The notes below the pieces were generated by a model. That model did no database searches. It saw nothing but the letters and a program-made list of their open reading frames with translations, and had not been told where the DNA came from. A stretch of DNA of 64,000 bases, taken from positions 47,828-111,827 of the IMG/VR virus record IMGVR_UViG_3300028392_000041; one strand, written 5' to 3'. Below, in pieces: positions 30,807 through 37,703 of the stretch. The DNA is from a virus. Made by a program: the position numbers and the translations under genes. Every line of letters starts with the position of its first letter. Position 1 is the first letter of the stretch.

Positions 30807-32000
30807 CTATTTAAAATAATTATATCCGAAGTTTGTATCTAATGTTACCAGATGTCTAGGCGACCAACCCCATGTTGGTTCAAGTGCCCAAAGTTTGTTT
30901 CTTGTATATCTCTGCATAACAGGGCGAATCTCTAAAAATTCTTTACACTTAAACAATTTCTCTGACTCTGATTTAATAACTCTCTGCCAAAATGGTGTAT
31001 CATAAACAGAACCACCATGGTAATGATATGATATCATGTTAGCAATTCCCTCTGCTGTTCTAACAAAATCTGCGTTGGCTTTCTCTTTATTGGTGTTACC
31101 CAATATGTAGTCGAATGCCAATCGATTGATTCTGTCGTATAGGAATCCAGAGTTTGCAAACAATGGTTCCATAAACGCAGCAGAGTTGCCATTCTTAATT
31201 ATTCTTTTGCCAATAAACTCTTTTTTCCAGTAGAAGTTAAAAGTATACTCTATTTTCTGTAGTTCGTCAAGTGGAACATCAATTTCTTTTGCAAAATTTT
31301 CTCTGGCTTGTTCAACTGTTGTATCATTGTCATTAAACAAGTAACCATAACTGGTTCTGCTCAGAAGAGGAATAGTAAACATCCAGCCATCCTTGGTTGC
31401 TGTATGTCCAGTCCATGTTGGTTCATATTTTGTTGCGATAACAGTTTTCTTGTTGTGCACCAAAGCATGGTTCACTGGCGCATCAGTTATAACAGTATAT
31501 CCTTCATAAGATTTCGGAAATCCAGTACAATCAATAACATACTCAAATTGATGTTCAACTCCATTGATTTTCATAGTAACATAATCATCACTATCAACCA
31601 TGTCTGTTACAGTTCCAGTAATTTCTTTAAATTTTTGACCCCAAAGTTTAGGGAATCGCTCAAACGCAAATTCTTTTAATTTAAATGTATTAAGGTGTAT
31701 TGCTGCTGTTCCATTTAATAGTGGATTCTTAAACTCATTACCACGCCAGTTCTTATAGTGTGTTCCATATTTTAATGTTCCATCTAACAATTCTGAATCG
31801 CGAATTAAATCAAAATCTAAACCCCATTCTATCGCATTCGTAAATGTTGGGTTGGTGCTTTCACCAATCCCGACGATGGGAATATTATTATCGTAGATTG
31901 AAGTAATTTCCCAGTCTTCGTTTAACCAAGAAAGAAAATGACATAGTGCCTGAATACCTGCGGTGCCAATCCCAATTACTGCCAGTTTTCTGTTATACAT
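30807..32000 (-). CDS. Flavin-dependent halogenase (tryptophan-halogenase family)
   Basis: 397 residues. N-terminal FAD site GIGTAGIQAL; family motif VGIGESTNPTFTNAIEWGLD; LKYGTHYKNW carries the Lys expected to bind HOX; WMFTIPLLSRTSYGYLF replaces the classical WxWxIP; C-terminal FMEPLFANSGFLYDRI. Shorter than bacterial tryptophan halogenases (~500-540) and close in size and context to the cyanophage halogenase VirX1, which is known to iodinate varied substrates. Needs a flavin reductase, presumably host. Flanked on both sides by 2OG oxygenases. Confidence 0.87.
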   Translation of the reverse strand: MYNRKLAVIGIGTAGIQALCHFLSWLNEDWEITSIYDNNIPIVGIGESTNPTFTNAIEWGLDFDLIRDSELLDGTLKYGTHYKNWRGNEFKNPLLNGTAAIHLNTFKLKEFAFERFPKLWGQKFKEITGTVTDMVDSDDYVTMKINGVEHQFEYVIDCTGFPKSYEGYTVITDAPVNHALVHNKKTVIATKYEPTWTGHTATKDGWMFTIPLLSRTSYGYLFNDNDTTVEQARENFAKEIDVPLDELQKIEYTFNFYWKKEFIGKRIIKNGNSAAFMEPLFANSGFLYDRINRLAFDYILGNTNKEKANADFVRTAEGIANMISYHYHGGSVYDTPFWQRVIKSESEKLFKCKEFLEIRPVMQRYTRNKLWALEPTWGWSPRHLVTLDTNFGYNYFK

Positions 32001-32586
32001 GTAATCCCTTAATTGTCATTACATCGATGTTTATAATACATCGAACATTATTTTTAGGTTGTTCCGCTGTATGATACATACTACCATCAAACAAAACAAC
32101 CCTACCTTGTTTCGGTGTTATTCTTTGAACTAAATCGTGATCTTCTATACTACATCCAGTTTCTAAAACACCATTCTCTTTATACTTAGATGAAATTAAA
32201 GTATCACCATCAGAATCAAACACATAGTATAAAATAACTAGATGATCGATATGCGTGTCTATGTGTAAATCGTCCAGCTTCTTTGGAAGAAAATCTTGAT
32301 TTAATGGGAGTTGAAGAAACGATCTTGCCCTTAGAACGGAAGATGTTTGAATTCCTGCTTGCTCGCAACCATAATGCACCAGAGGAGCAAAGAAATTCCA
32401 ATGTGGACTACAGACAGTACCATTTTCGGCAACAAAAACATGCCTAAATCCAGGAGAATTATTGATAACTTTCGTTGGGTCAGTTATGTCGTGAGTATAG
32501 TACCAACCAAACTCATTACTTCTTACGAGCTGTTTTATGTGCTCTTGATACGATACTGGGATAAAATTGTCAATTATTTTAATCAT
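31993..32586 (-). CDS. 2-oxoglutarate/Fe(II) oxygenase
   Basis: 197 residues. H-x-D in DLHIDTHIDHLVIL, distal His in LFDGSMYHTAEQP, Arg in NNVRCIINID. YYVFDSDGDTLISSKY as in the 29652 protein. Overlaps the halogenase start by 8 nt, so both are made together. Confidence 0.82.
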   Translation of the reverse strand: MIKIIDNFIPVSYQEHIKQLVRSNEFGWYYTHDITDPTKVINNSPGFRHVFVAENGTVCSPHWNFFAPLVHYGCEQAGIQTSSVLRARSFLQLPLNQDFLPKKLDDLHIDTHIDHLVILYYVFDSDGDTLISSKYKENGVLETGCSIEDHDLVQRITPKQGRVVLFDGSMYHTAEQPKNNVRCIINIDVMTIKGLHV

Positions 32587-32589
32587 TAG

Positions 32590-33156
32590 TCATTCAACAT
32601 AATTAAGCCAACCAGTAATTATATATTTTTCCTGAGTTGGTGAAGTAATTCCTCTGTGAGTAAATGTCCAATCTGCTGGCCAAATCAATGTTAAACCTTT
32701 TTCTGGTTTAATTTTTATTTTTTGATGGAAAAATTCTGTTTCTCCTCCATCAGTAACAGTATTTAGATATGTCATAAAGACCAAATGTCTTGAACAATGT
32801 GGTTCTTTAGTTTTTGCTCGTTCAGTATGCCAAGCAACGAACCCTTCATTTGGTTTATAGTGTTGTACATTTGCTGCTTGTATAACTTTGAACGGAGAAT
32901 AGTGATTACAAAATGGATATTCTTTTATATACTCATCAATAGATTTTTGTAAATAATTACTATATTCTTTTATTATATCACCACTGAGCATTACATCAGT
33001 GCTTTGTTTAATCGACTTGTCAACACCAGCAGTAACTTTTCCAGGTAACTTATCTGGACTGTCTTTATGAAATTTAATAAGTTGGTCTATAAGAGTAGTA
33101 TCGTTGTACCAGCCACCAATAAAATTATAAAGTTGATTTACTGAATGTGAAAGCAT
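32590..33156 (-). CDS. 2-oxoglutarate/Fe(II) oxygenase (prolyl-4-hydroxylase-like)
   Basis: 188 residues. FVAWHTERAKTKEPHCSRHL has H-x-E in place of H-x-D, followed by VFMTYLNTVTDGGETEFFHQ, WPADWTFTHRGITSPT with distal His and Lys in EKYIITGWL. The order is that of PKHD/prolyl hydroxylases of cyanophages. Confidence 0.82.
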   Translation of the reverse strand: MLSHSVNQLYNFIGGWYNDTTLIDQLIKFHKDSPDKLPGKVTAGVDKSIKQSTDVMLSGDIIKEYSNYLQKSIDEYIKEYPFCNHYSPFKVIQAANVQHYKPNEGFVAWHTERAKTKEPHCSRHLVFMTYLNTVTDGGETEFFHQKIKIKPEKGLTLIWPADWTFTHRGITSPTQEKYIITGWLNYVE

Positions 33157-33164
33157 AATATATT

Positions 33165-33238
33165 TGGTTGCGGAGGGCGGAATCGAACCACCAACTGAAG
33201 CATATGAAACTTCTGAGATACCGTTTCTCTACTCCGCG
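33165..33238 (-). tRNA. tRNA-Met(CAT), initiator-like
   Basis: Anticodon loop TTCATAT. The acceptor CGCGGAG/CTCCGCA leaves position 1 (C) unpaired with A72, the hallmark of bacterial initiator tRNA, and matches E. coli tRNA-fMet at both ends. The anticodon stem GAAGT/GCTTC lacks the three G-C pairs of true initiators. CCA encoded. Confidence 0.85.
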
Positions 33239-33243
33239 ATTGT

Positions 33244-33516
33244 TTAATATAATTTTTCAGGTAATTGTTGAGAACGAATCTGCTTGCGCCATCTTGCCTT
33301 TGCTCTACCCTTTGCCAACTTTCTTTGAATAGATGGTTTAAGATATTCCTGACGATCGCGAAGTTCTTGCAATAGACCATTCGCTTCAATCTTACGCTTG
33401 AACAGACGCAGTGCTTGTTCAAATCTACCATCTTGAACTTCTACCTTACTGCCATCGTAGCGTTTCTCTCGATGTTTACCTCTGCCGTATTCTTTTTGCC
33501 TTTGCGGTATTGTCAA
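33244..33516 (-). CDS. rpsU: Ribosomal protein bS21 homologue
   Basis: 90 residues. KVEVQDGRFEQALRLFKRKI, EANGLLQELRDRQEYLKPS and a basic C-terminal helix AKGRAKARWRKQ reproduce bS21. Host bS21 (~70 aa) binds near the anti-Shine-Dalgarno of 16S rRNA and affects start selection; a phage copy could bias ribosomes to phage mRNAs. About 20 extra residues at the N-terminus. It sits between two tRNA genes. Confidence 0.88.
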   Translation of the reverse strand: MTIPQRQKEYGRGKHREKRYDGSKVEVQDGRFEQALRLFKRKIEANGLLQELRDRQEYLKPSIQRKLAKGRAKARWRKQIRSQQLPEKLY

Positions 33517-33534
33517 ACTATTCTCCTAAAATTT

Positions 33535-33610
33535 TGGTGCCCCTCGACAGATTCGAACTGCCGACCTTCGCATTACTAATGCGCTGCTCTACCAACTGAG
33601 CCAGAGGGGC
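33535..33610 (-). tRNA. tRNA-Thr(AGT)
   Basis: Cloverleaf with GCCCCTC/GAGGGGC acceptor, CCA encoded, anticodon loop TTAGTAA. The rest of the arm equals that of bacterial tRNA-Thr. Confidence 0.9.
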
Positions 33611-33618
33611 GAGTAAAG

Positions 33619-33626
33619 TATTTATA
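33619..33626 (-). promoter_or_regulatory. Late-promoter-like TATAAATA
   Basis: Exact T4 late consensus on the complement, 8 nt before the tRNA-Thr 5' end. It could drive late synthesis of bS21 and the last two tRNAs. Confidence 0.4.
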
Positions 33627-34251
33627 CGATTCTCATTGTGTTTATTGAACACTTAGTAAGCGCATAATTAAAACTTAATGAAATCCTACACTCATCTGTA
33701 TCTGTTGTAAATCTATCAGTACAATGTTCTAACCAACTGGGAAACAGAAGCATCAAAGCGAACTCTGGTTTGTATTTCCATGCCCTGTATGAGATTGGGG
33801 ATTCTTTTATAAAATTTCCATGCTGCATCATTTTTGCTGGTCTTGGATCTATAAAAGATATATCGCCTATATCTTTGTCAGCTGGAACATTTAAGTAAAC
33901 AACACCTGATAAAAATGAATTTGGGTGTTGATGTGTTCTGTGTCCATTTCCAGTATTTCCAATTTGAGAATTACTCCACATACAAGAAAGACTCAAAGAA
34001 TTTTGTTCTAGTCCCAATGCTTCTGTTGAGAATGATTGAACTTCATTATCAATGTGTTTAACTAATTCTTTAAATTGTGATAGTGTGTTTAGATTATCTT
34101 TGGTGCTTCCTGATAAACTTTTAGAAAGAGATTCTTTATCAAGAAGTTTTTGAACTTCTTGTTTTGCAGTTGAACATACACTATGATCTAGATTCGAGAT
34201 CCCAATAGGTGTAGCAAATAAATTATCAACTCTTCTATGCATAATATTCAA
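33622..34251 (-). CDS. 2-oxoglutarate/Fe(II) oxygenase-fold protein
   Basis: 209 residues, 2OG-FeII_Oxy_5-like. GNGHRTHQHPNSFLSGVVYL with ligand His residues, LLFPSWLEHCTDRF with distal His, ECRISLSFNYAL with Arg. Embedded in the tRNA cluster. Confidence 0.8.
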   Translation of the reverse strand: MNIMHRRVDNLFATPIGISNLDHSVCSTAKQEVQKLLDKESLSKSLSGSTKDNLNTLSQFKELVKHIDNEVQSFSTEALGLEQNSLSLSCMWSNSQIGNTGNGHRTHQHPNSFLSGVVYLNVPADKDIGDISFIDPRPAKMMQHGNFIKESPISYRAWKYKPEFALMLLFPSWLEHCTDRFTTDTDECRISLSFNYALTKCSINTMRIV

Positions 34252-34252
34252 T

Positions 34253-34397
34253 TAGTTTAGTGCTATCGTGCCGATTTGCCAAAAATGTAGCTAACACTGG
34301 CGAGCGAGTGGCAGTTATATCAGACAGTGTCAGTCGCACCCTAACTGTCGAGTAGTCATAGCGTCCTATGACGATTACCTTGATAACACTAAACTAA
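34253..34397 (-). ncRNA. Structured RNA directly 3' of tRNA-Gly(TCC)
   Basis: Starting right after the tRNA-Gly CCA, TTAGTTTAGTGTTATC pairs with GATAGCACTAAACTAA at the far end (16 bp, one G-U). Inside are GTCATAG-GACG-CTATGAC (7 bp), GACAGT...ACTGTC (6 bp) and smaller stems. No ORF. Strand inferred from the tRNA operon. Confidence 0.6.
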
Positions 34398-34471
34398 TGG
34401 AGCGGGATATCAGAATCGAACTGATGACGAAAGATTGGAAATCTCTAGTTTTGCCATTAAACTAATCCCGC
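34398..34471 (-). tRNA. tRNA-Gly(TCC)
   Basis: GCGGGAT/ATCCCGC acceptor, anticodon loop TTTCCAA, CCA encoded. Confidence 0.92.
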
Positions 34472-34714
34472 AAATGCTTCCTGTCCGTCGTGGTAATTAT
34501 AGTACATCAGGATTTAGTTGGTTGTCTCTCATATCCATCACGCATACCCTCCACCCACTCGCCACGGACAGAACTCTCGTGTTGCCAACGCTGGTTAGGT
34601 CGACCCATGATTTTACTCATGCCCTATTCAAAGGGAGAACCATCCTACTGATAGCCAATCAGTTTCTCTCATGCGGATCACATTAGCAGTGGTTAGCTGC
34701 GAGCCCATATAGTA
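34472..34714 (-). other. Transcribed, structured gap with a doubtful 37-codon ORF
   Basis: Downstream of promoter 34715. It contains hairpins CTGAT-TGGCT-ATCAG and CATGA-GTAAAA-TCATG and a long-range CTGTCCGT/CGGACAG pairing. An ORF at 34620-34507 (start MSKIMGRPNQRWQHE, end ERQPTKS) has no convincing RBS. Either a small gene with structured leader or another RNA. Confidence 0.4.
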
Positions 34715-34743
34715 ATTATACCCGACTTATACTAAAATGTCAA
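34715..34743 (-). promoter_or_regulatory. Sigma70-type promoter inside the tRNA cluster
   Basis: TTGACA-N17-TATAAT on the complement. Confidence 0.8.
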
Positions 34744-34759
34744 ATCGAATGCAATTATT

Positions 34760-34835
34760 TGGAGTAGGTGACAGGAATCGAACCTGCATTATTCAGATTT
34801 GCAATCTGCTGCCTAGCCATTCAGCGCACACCTAC
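34760..34835 (-). tRNA. tRNA-Cys(GCA)
   Basis: GTAGGTG/CACCTAC acceptor, anticodon loop TTGCAAA. The 5' end overlaps the HNH gene stop by 4 nt. Confidence 0.92.
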
Positions 34836-35386
34836 ATTAACCTTACTCTGCTGTGTTTAGGAACACCCGATAACAAGTAATCCATTTGATCAGCAAGAAT
34901 TTGTCTGTTTTCTAAAATCATTCTTTCGTAGTGGTTTGGTTCGTACGGAACATATAAAAGTTCCATATTTGCTTTCTCTAGTGACTTGCTACCTTTTTTG
35001 GCATTGCACTTCAAACAAGCAGTAACCACATTCATCCAGATATTCAGACCACCCTTTGAAACAGGATGAATATGATCTCTAGACAAATGACCAGAACCAT
35101 GTACATCACCGCAGTAAGCGCACATGTGTCTGTCTCTACCGAACAATGTTTTGTTTGTTAGAACAACTTTACCAATTCTTTCGATAGAGGTATTACCTTT
35201 TACGGCAATGATTGATTTAGTTTCTAGTACTGACTGTGTCCCATCGTTACGGTAGCCACCACGGTATGTCGCGATAGTTTCACCAAGCGACCAAACAACT
35301 TGGTCTTTGGCGTGGTAACAAATTGCATCATCAAAATTTACCCATGCTCTTGGTAAACCTGATGAGTCCAGTGCTAGAACATTCAT
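34832..35386 (-). CDS. HNH endonuclease
   Basis: 184 residues. Zinc-type HNH: CAYCG, LSRDHIHPVSKGG (the catalytic DH), NIWMNVVTACLKCN with the final Cys pair. The N-terminal domain ALDSSGLPRAWVNFDDAICY is shared with cyanobacterial and phage HNH proteins. Possibly a free-standing mobile endonuclease in the tRNA cluster. Confidence 0.85.
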   Translation of the reverse strand: MNVLALDSSGLPRAWVNFDDAICYHAKDQVVWSLGETIATYRGGYRNDGTQSVLETKSIIAVKGNTSIERIGKVVLTNKTLFGRDRHMCAYCGDVHGSGHLSRDHIHPVSKGGLNIWMNVVTACLKCNAKKGSKSLEKANMELLYVPYEPNHYERMILENRQILADQMDYLLSGVPKHSRVRLM

Positions 35387-35407
35387 ATCATTCCCTTTCT
35401 TGTTCTA

Positions 35408-35415
35408 CTATTTAG
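35408..35415 (-). promoter_or_regulatory. Late-promoter-like element CTAAATAG
   Basis: 22 nt upstream of the HNH start. Confidence 0.4.
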
Positions 35416-35417
35416 AT

Positions 35418-35494
35418 TGGTGTCCCCCAAGGGATTCGAACCCTCATCTTATCAATTATGAGTTGACAGCATTGACCAGTTATGCTAAAGGAAC
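35418..35494 (-). tRNA. tRNA with CAT anticodon (Met elongator or Ile2)
   Basis: Anticodon loop CTCATAA, which both elongator tRNA-Met and lysidine-modified tRNA-Ile2 use. Acceptor GTTCCTT/GGGGGAC has several G-U pairs. Confidence 0.85.
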
Positions 35495-35496
35495 AT

Positions 35497-35573
35497 TGGT
35501 GCGGATACCGAGACTCGAACTCGGAGAACTCAGATTTTAAGTCTGATATGTATACCAATTCCATCATATCCGC
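35497..35573 (-). tRNA. tRNA-Leu(TAA)
   Basis: GCGGATA/TATCCGC acceptor, anticodon loop CTTAAAA, CCA encoded. Confidence 0.9.
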
Positions 35574-35578
35574 AAACT

Positions 35579-35653
35579 TGGTGCCCCGAGAGGGAATTGA
35601 ACCCCCATAATGACTTTAGAAGAATCATGTCCTATCCATTGAACGATCGGGGC
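35579..35653 (-). tRNA. tRNA-Arg(TCT)
   Basis: GCCCCGA/TCGGGGC acceptor, anticodon loop CTTCTAA. Confidence 0.9.
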
Positions 35654-35660
35654 AATACAC

Positions 35661-35750
35661 TGGTGGAAGATCAGGGAGTCGAACCCTGTGAGCGTATTAC
35701 TACACTCTACGGATTAGCAATCCGCTGCATTACCATCCTGCCCATCTTCC
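35661..35750 (-). tRNA. tRNA-Ser(GCT)
   Basis: 90 nt with long variable arm, anticodon loop TTGCTAA. Confidence 0.92.
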
Positions 35751-35755
35751 TAACT

Positions 35756-35829
35756 TGGCATCCCAGCAGGGACTTGAACCCCGACTAATAGTTTTGGAGA
35801 CTATCGTGCTGCCATTACACTACTGAGAT
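35756..35829 (-). tRNA. tRNA-Trp(CCA)
   Basis: ATCTCAG/CTGGGAT acceptor, anticodon loop CTCCAAA, G73. Confidence 0.9.
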
Positions 35830-35834
35830 ATATT

Positions 35835-35908
35835 TGGTGCCCCATGACAGAATCGAACTGCCGTAACCTGATTACAAAACAGGTGTAATACCATTATACT
35901 AATAGGGC
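35835..35908 (-). tRNA. tRNA-Thr(TGT)
   Basis: Anticodon loop TTTGTAA, CCA encoded. Confidence 0.88.
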
Positions 35909-35916
35909 AAAAATTT

Positions 35917-35991
35917 TGGTGGAGGATGGGAGGATCGAACTCCCACTTCATGCTTGCAAAGCACATGTGCTCCCATTATCACTAATCCCCC
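35917..35991 (-). tRNA. tRNA-Ala(TGC)
   Basis: GGGGGAT/ATCCTCC acceptor, anticodon loop TTTGCAA. The G3-U70 position is present as G-T in the third pair, the alanine identity element. Confidence 0.9.
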
Positions 35992-35997
35992 AAAACA

Positions 35998-36074
<77 letters not shown>

Positions 36075-36082
36075 AATAAAAC

Positions 36083-36157
36083 TGGCTCCGAAGGCAGGGA
36101 TCGAACCTGCGACCAATTGATTAACAGTCAACTGCACTACCGCTGTGCTACTTCGGA
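36083..36157 (-). tRNA. tRNA-Asn(GTT)
   Basis: TCCGAAG/CTTCGGA acceptor, anticodon loop CTGTTAA. Confidence 0.92.
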
Positions 36158-36163
36158 ATATAC

Positions 36164-36238
36164 TGGAGCAGGATATCGGATTTGAACCGATGACATTTTC
36201 GTTGGCAACGAAACATTCTACCACTGAATTAATCCTGC
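36164..36238 (-). tRNA. tRNA-Gly(GCC)
   Basis: GCAGGAT/ATCCTGC acceptor, anticodon loop TTGCCAA. Confidence 0.92.
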
Positions 36239-36247
36239 ATAAAAACT

Positions 36248-36322
36248 TGGTACCTTGTGACAGATTCGAACTGCCGACCTTCTCCGTGTAAAAGAGACAT
36301 TCTACCACTGAAATAACAAGGC
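36248..36322 (-). tRNA. tRNA-Val(TAC)
   Basis: GCCTTGT/ACAAGGT acceptor, anticodon loop TTTACAC. Confidence 0.9.
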
Positions 36323-36325
36323 ATT

Positions 36326-36402
36326 TGGTACCGAGGGTGGGACTCGAACCCACAAGATTTAGTTTCTAAGACTAACATGTATACCAATTCCATCACCTCG
36401 GC
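36326..36402 (-). tRNA. tRNA-Leu(TAG)
   Basis: GCCGAGG/CCTCGGT acceptor, anticodon loop CTTAGAA. Confidence 0.9.
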
Positions 36403-36410
36403 ATTAACTA

Positions 36411-36488
36411 TGGTACCCCACCCCTGATTCGAACAGGGATACCTCTTCCTTTTGAGAGAAGCGACTTTACCAATTTGTCCAGTGGGGC
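36411..36488 (-). tRNA. tRNA-Leu(CAA)
   Basis: GCCCCAC/GTGGGGT acceptor, anticodon loop CTCAAAA. Confidence 0.9.
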
Positions 36489-36490
36489 AC

Positions 36491-36565
36491 TGGTACTCGG
36501 TGATGGTTACGATCCATCTACAGCTGCCTTATCAAGACAGTACCTCACCATTCGGTCTACCGAGT
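36491..36565 (-). tRNA. tRNA-Ile(GAT)
   Basis: ACTCGGT/ACCGAGT acceptor, anticodon loop TTGATAA. The T-loop reads ATCGTAA, so positions 54 and 58 are A and T in place of the usual T54-A58. Confidence 0.85.
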
Positions 36566-36571
36566 ATAATA

Positions 36572-36660
36572 TGGAGGAAGGATGGTAGAATCGAACTCCA
36601 TGCGCTTTCGCACACCTTCTGCTTTCAAAACAGAGTCCAGCCCAGCTGAATTAACCTTCC
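36572..36660 (-). tRNA. tRNA-Ser(TGA)
   Basis: 89 nt with long variable arm, anticodon loop TTTGAAA. Confidence 0.92.
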
Positions 36661-36665
36661 GTATC

Positions 36666-36741
36666 TGGTAGTGATAGTAGGATTCGAACCTACGATAACT
36701 TGCGTATGAAGCAAGCGCATTACCACTTTGCTATATCACTA
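36666..36741 (-). tRNA. tRNA-Met(CAT)
   Basis: TAGTGAT/ATCACTA acceptor, anticodon loop TTCATAC, stem CTTGC/GCAAG. Probably the elongator. Confidence 0.88.
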
Positions 36742-36750
36742 AAAACTTTT

Positions 36751-36824
36751 TGGGGTGACTAGTGGGAGTTGAACCCACACGAAGAGAATCACAATCTCTG
36801 ATGCTACCATTACATCATAGTCAC
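36751..36824 (-). tRNA. tRNA-His(GTG)
   Basis: GTGACTA/TAGTCAC acceptor with C73, anticodon loop TTGTGAT. No encoded G-1 (the base before is T). Confidence 0.9.
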
Positions 36825-36837
36825 ACCAAAAAGTTCT

Positions 36838-36911
36838 TGGTAGGGGCACAGAGAATCGAACTCTGATTTGTTGGTTAAAAGCCGACTACTTTTCCGTTAA
36901 GTTATACCCCC
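36838..36911 (-). tRNA. tRNA-Lys(TTT)
   Basis: GGGGGTA/TGCCCCT acceptor, anticodon loop CTTTTAA. Its 5' part also encodes the end of the 36886 ORF. Confidence 0.88.
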
Positions 36912-37026
36912 GAATCTTATCTAACCTGCGCAATGCTTTGTTTGTTTTGCGATGCGCACCAGCTTTTCTAAACAATGCCAGAACAACGAACTGGTTGCGT
37001 TGCTTGGCGATCATCTTTCGCTTCAT
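36886..37026 (-). CDS. Small basic protein overlapping tRNA-Lys
   Basis: 46 residues with AGGAG 7 nt before the ATG. MKRKMIAKQRNQFVVLALFR then KAGAHRKTNKALRRLDK. The C-terminus reads into the tRNA-Lys gene by 26 nt. Strongly basic; RNA binding would be a guess. Confidence 0.6.
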   Translation of the reverse strand: MKRKMIAKQRNQFVVLALFRKAGAHRKTNKALRRLDKIRGYNLTEK

Positions 37027-37044
37027 CGTTCTTCTCCTAAAAAT

Positions 37045-37120
37045 TGGTACCCCATAAAGGAATCGAACCTCTACCTCTGCGTTCGTAGCACAGTATGATT
37101 ATCCATTTCACCAATGGGGC
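37045..37120 (-). tRNA. tRNA-Arg(ACG)
   Basis: GCCCCAT/ATGGGGT acceptor, anticodon loop CTACGAA; needs A34-to-inosine editing by host TadA. Confidence 0.9.
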
Positions 37121-37126
37121 ATAATA

Positions 37127-37202
37127 TGGTACCGAGAGTAGGACTTGAACCTACCACACCTTGTGCTTCAAACAAGTGCTCTACCAGATGAGCTACCTCG
37201 GC
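37127..37202 (-). tRNA. tRNA-Phe(GAA)
   Basis: GCCGAGG/CTCGGT acceptor, anticodon loop TTGAAGC. Confidence 0.9.
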
Positions 37203-37210
37203 AAAAATTT

Positions 37211-37285
37211 TGGCGACTCGTAGGGGAATCGAACCCCTGTATCCTGTTAGACAGACAGGTATAATGACCATTATATGAACGAGCC
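37211..37285 (-). tRNA. tRNA-Asp(GTC)
   Basis: GGCTCGT/ACGAGTC acceptor, anticodon loop CTGTCTA. Confidence 0.9.
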
Positions 37286-37292
37286 AAAAAAC

Positions 37293-37381
37293 TGGTGGAA
37301 GTGGTAGGATTCGAACCTACAGCGTTTCTTATGTGGCGGATTTACAGTCCGTTGCCTTCAACCAATTCAGCACACACTTCC
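37293..37381 (-). tRNA. tRNA-Tyr(GTA)
   Basis: 89 nt with long variable arm, anticodon loop CTGTAAA. Confidence 0.92.
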
Positions 37382-37388
37382 AAAACTT

Positions 37389-37464
37389 TGGTACACCATG
37401 GGGGAATCGAACCCCTCCTTTTGTCTGTGAAAGAGACATGTCCTAACCGATAGACGAATGGTGC
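37389..37464 (-). tRNA. tRNA-Glu(TTC)
   Basis: GCACCAT/ATGGTGT acceptor, anticodon loop CTTTCAC. Confidence 0.9.
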
Positions 37465-37703
37465 ATATACCAAACTAAAATACACTGGGATGATCAGCAA
37501 CAACCATCACCCGATGGCTAACCACGCTGTCGTCCAGCGATTGGTCGCTTCTCACATTACATTCCAACTTTCTCCAGCGTGACCACCGTATCCGTCTTAC
37601 GACTTCGTTTCCATCTTTCGTGTAATCTAGCGAGCGATACTCCGTCGAGTATCCTGAACTCCTAGATCACCTACTGGTTTTGGTAACCCAATGTATTTTA
37701 GTT
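37465..37703 (-). ncRNA. Structured RNA between tRNA-Gln and tRNA-Glu
   Basis: About 240 nt without an ORF. The ends form a 15-bp perfect stem (CCAAACTAAAATACA with its complement at 37692-37706, using the CCA of tRNA-Gln), extended by TGGG/CCCA after a C-A mismatch. Inside: GATACTC-GACG-GAGTATC, CCATC-GGGT-GATGG, CACGCTG/CAGCGTG and ATCTAG/CTAGAT. Strand inferred from the flanking tRNAs. Confidence 0.6.

Noticed and set aside
32590-33156. Missing H-x-D in the 32590 oxygenase as sign of decay
   Set aside because: H-x-E is an accepted ligand variant and the rest of the site, including distal His and basic residue, is intact.
33138-33431. 97-residue minus-strand ORF over tRNA-Met
   Set aside because: Overlaps bS21 and a tRNA; bS21 in the other frame is clearly the real gene.
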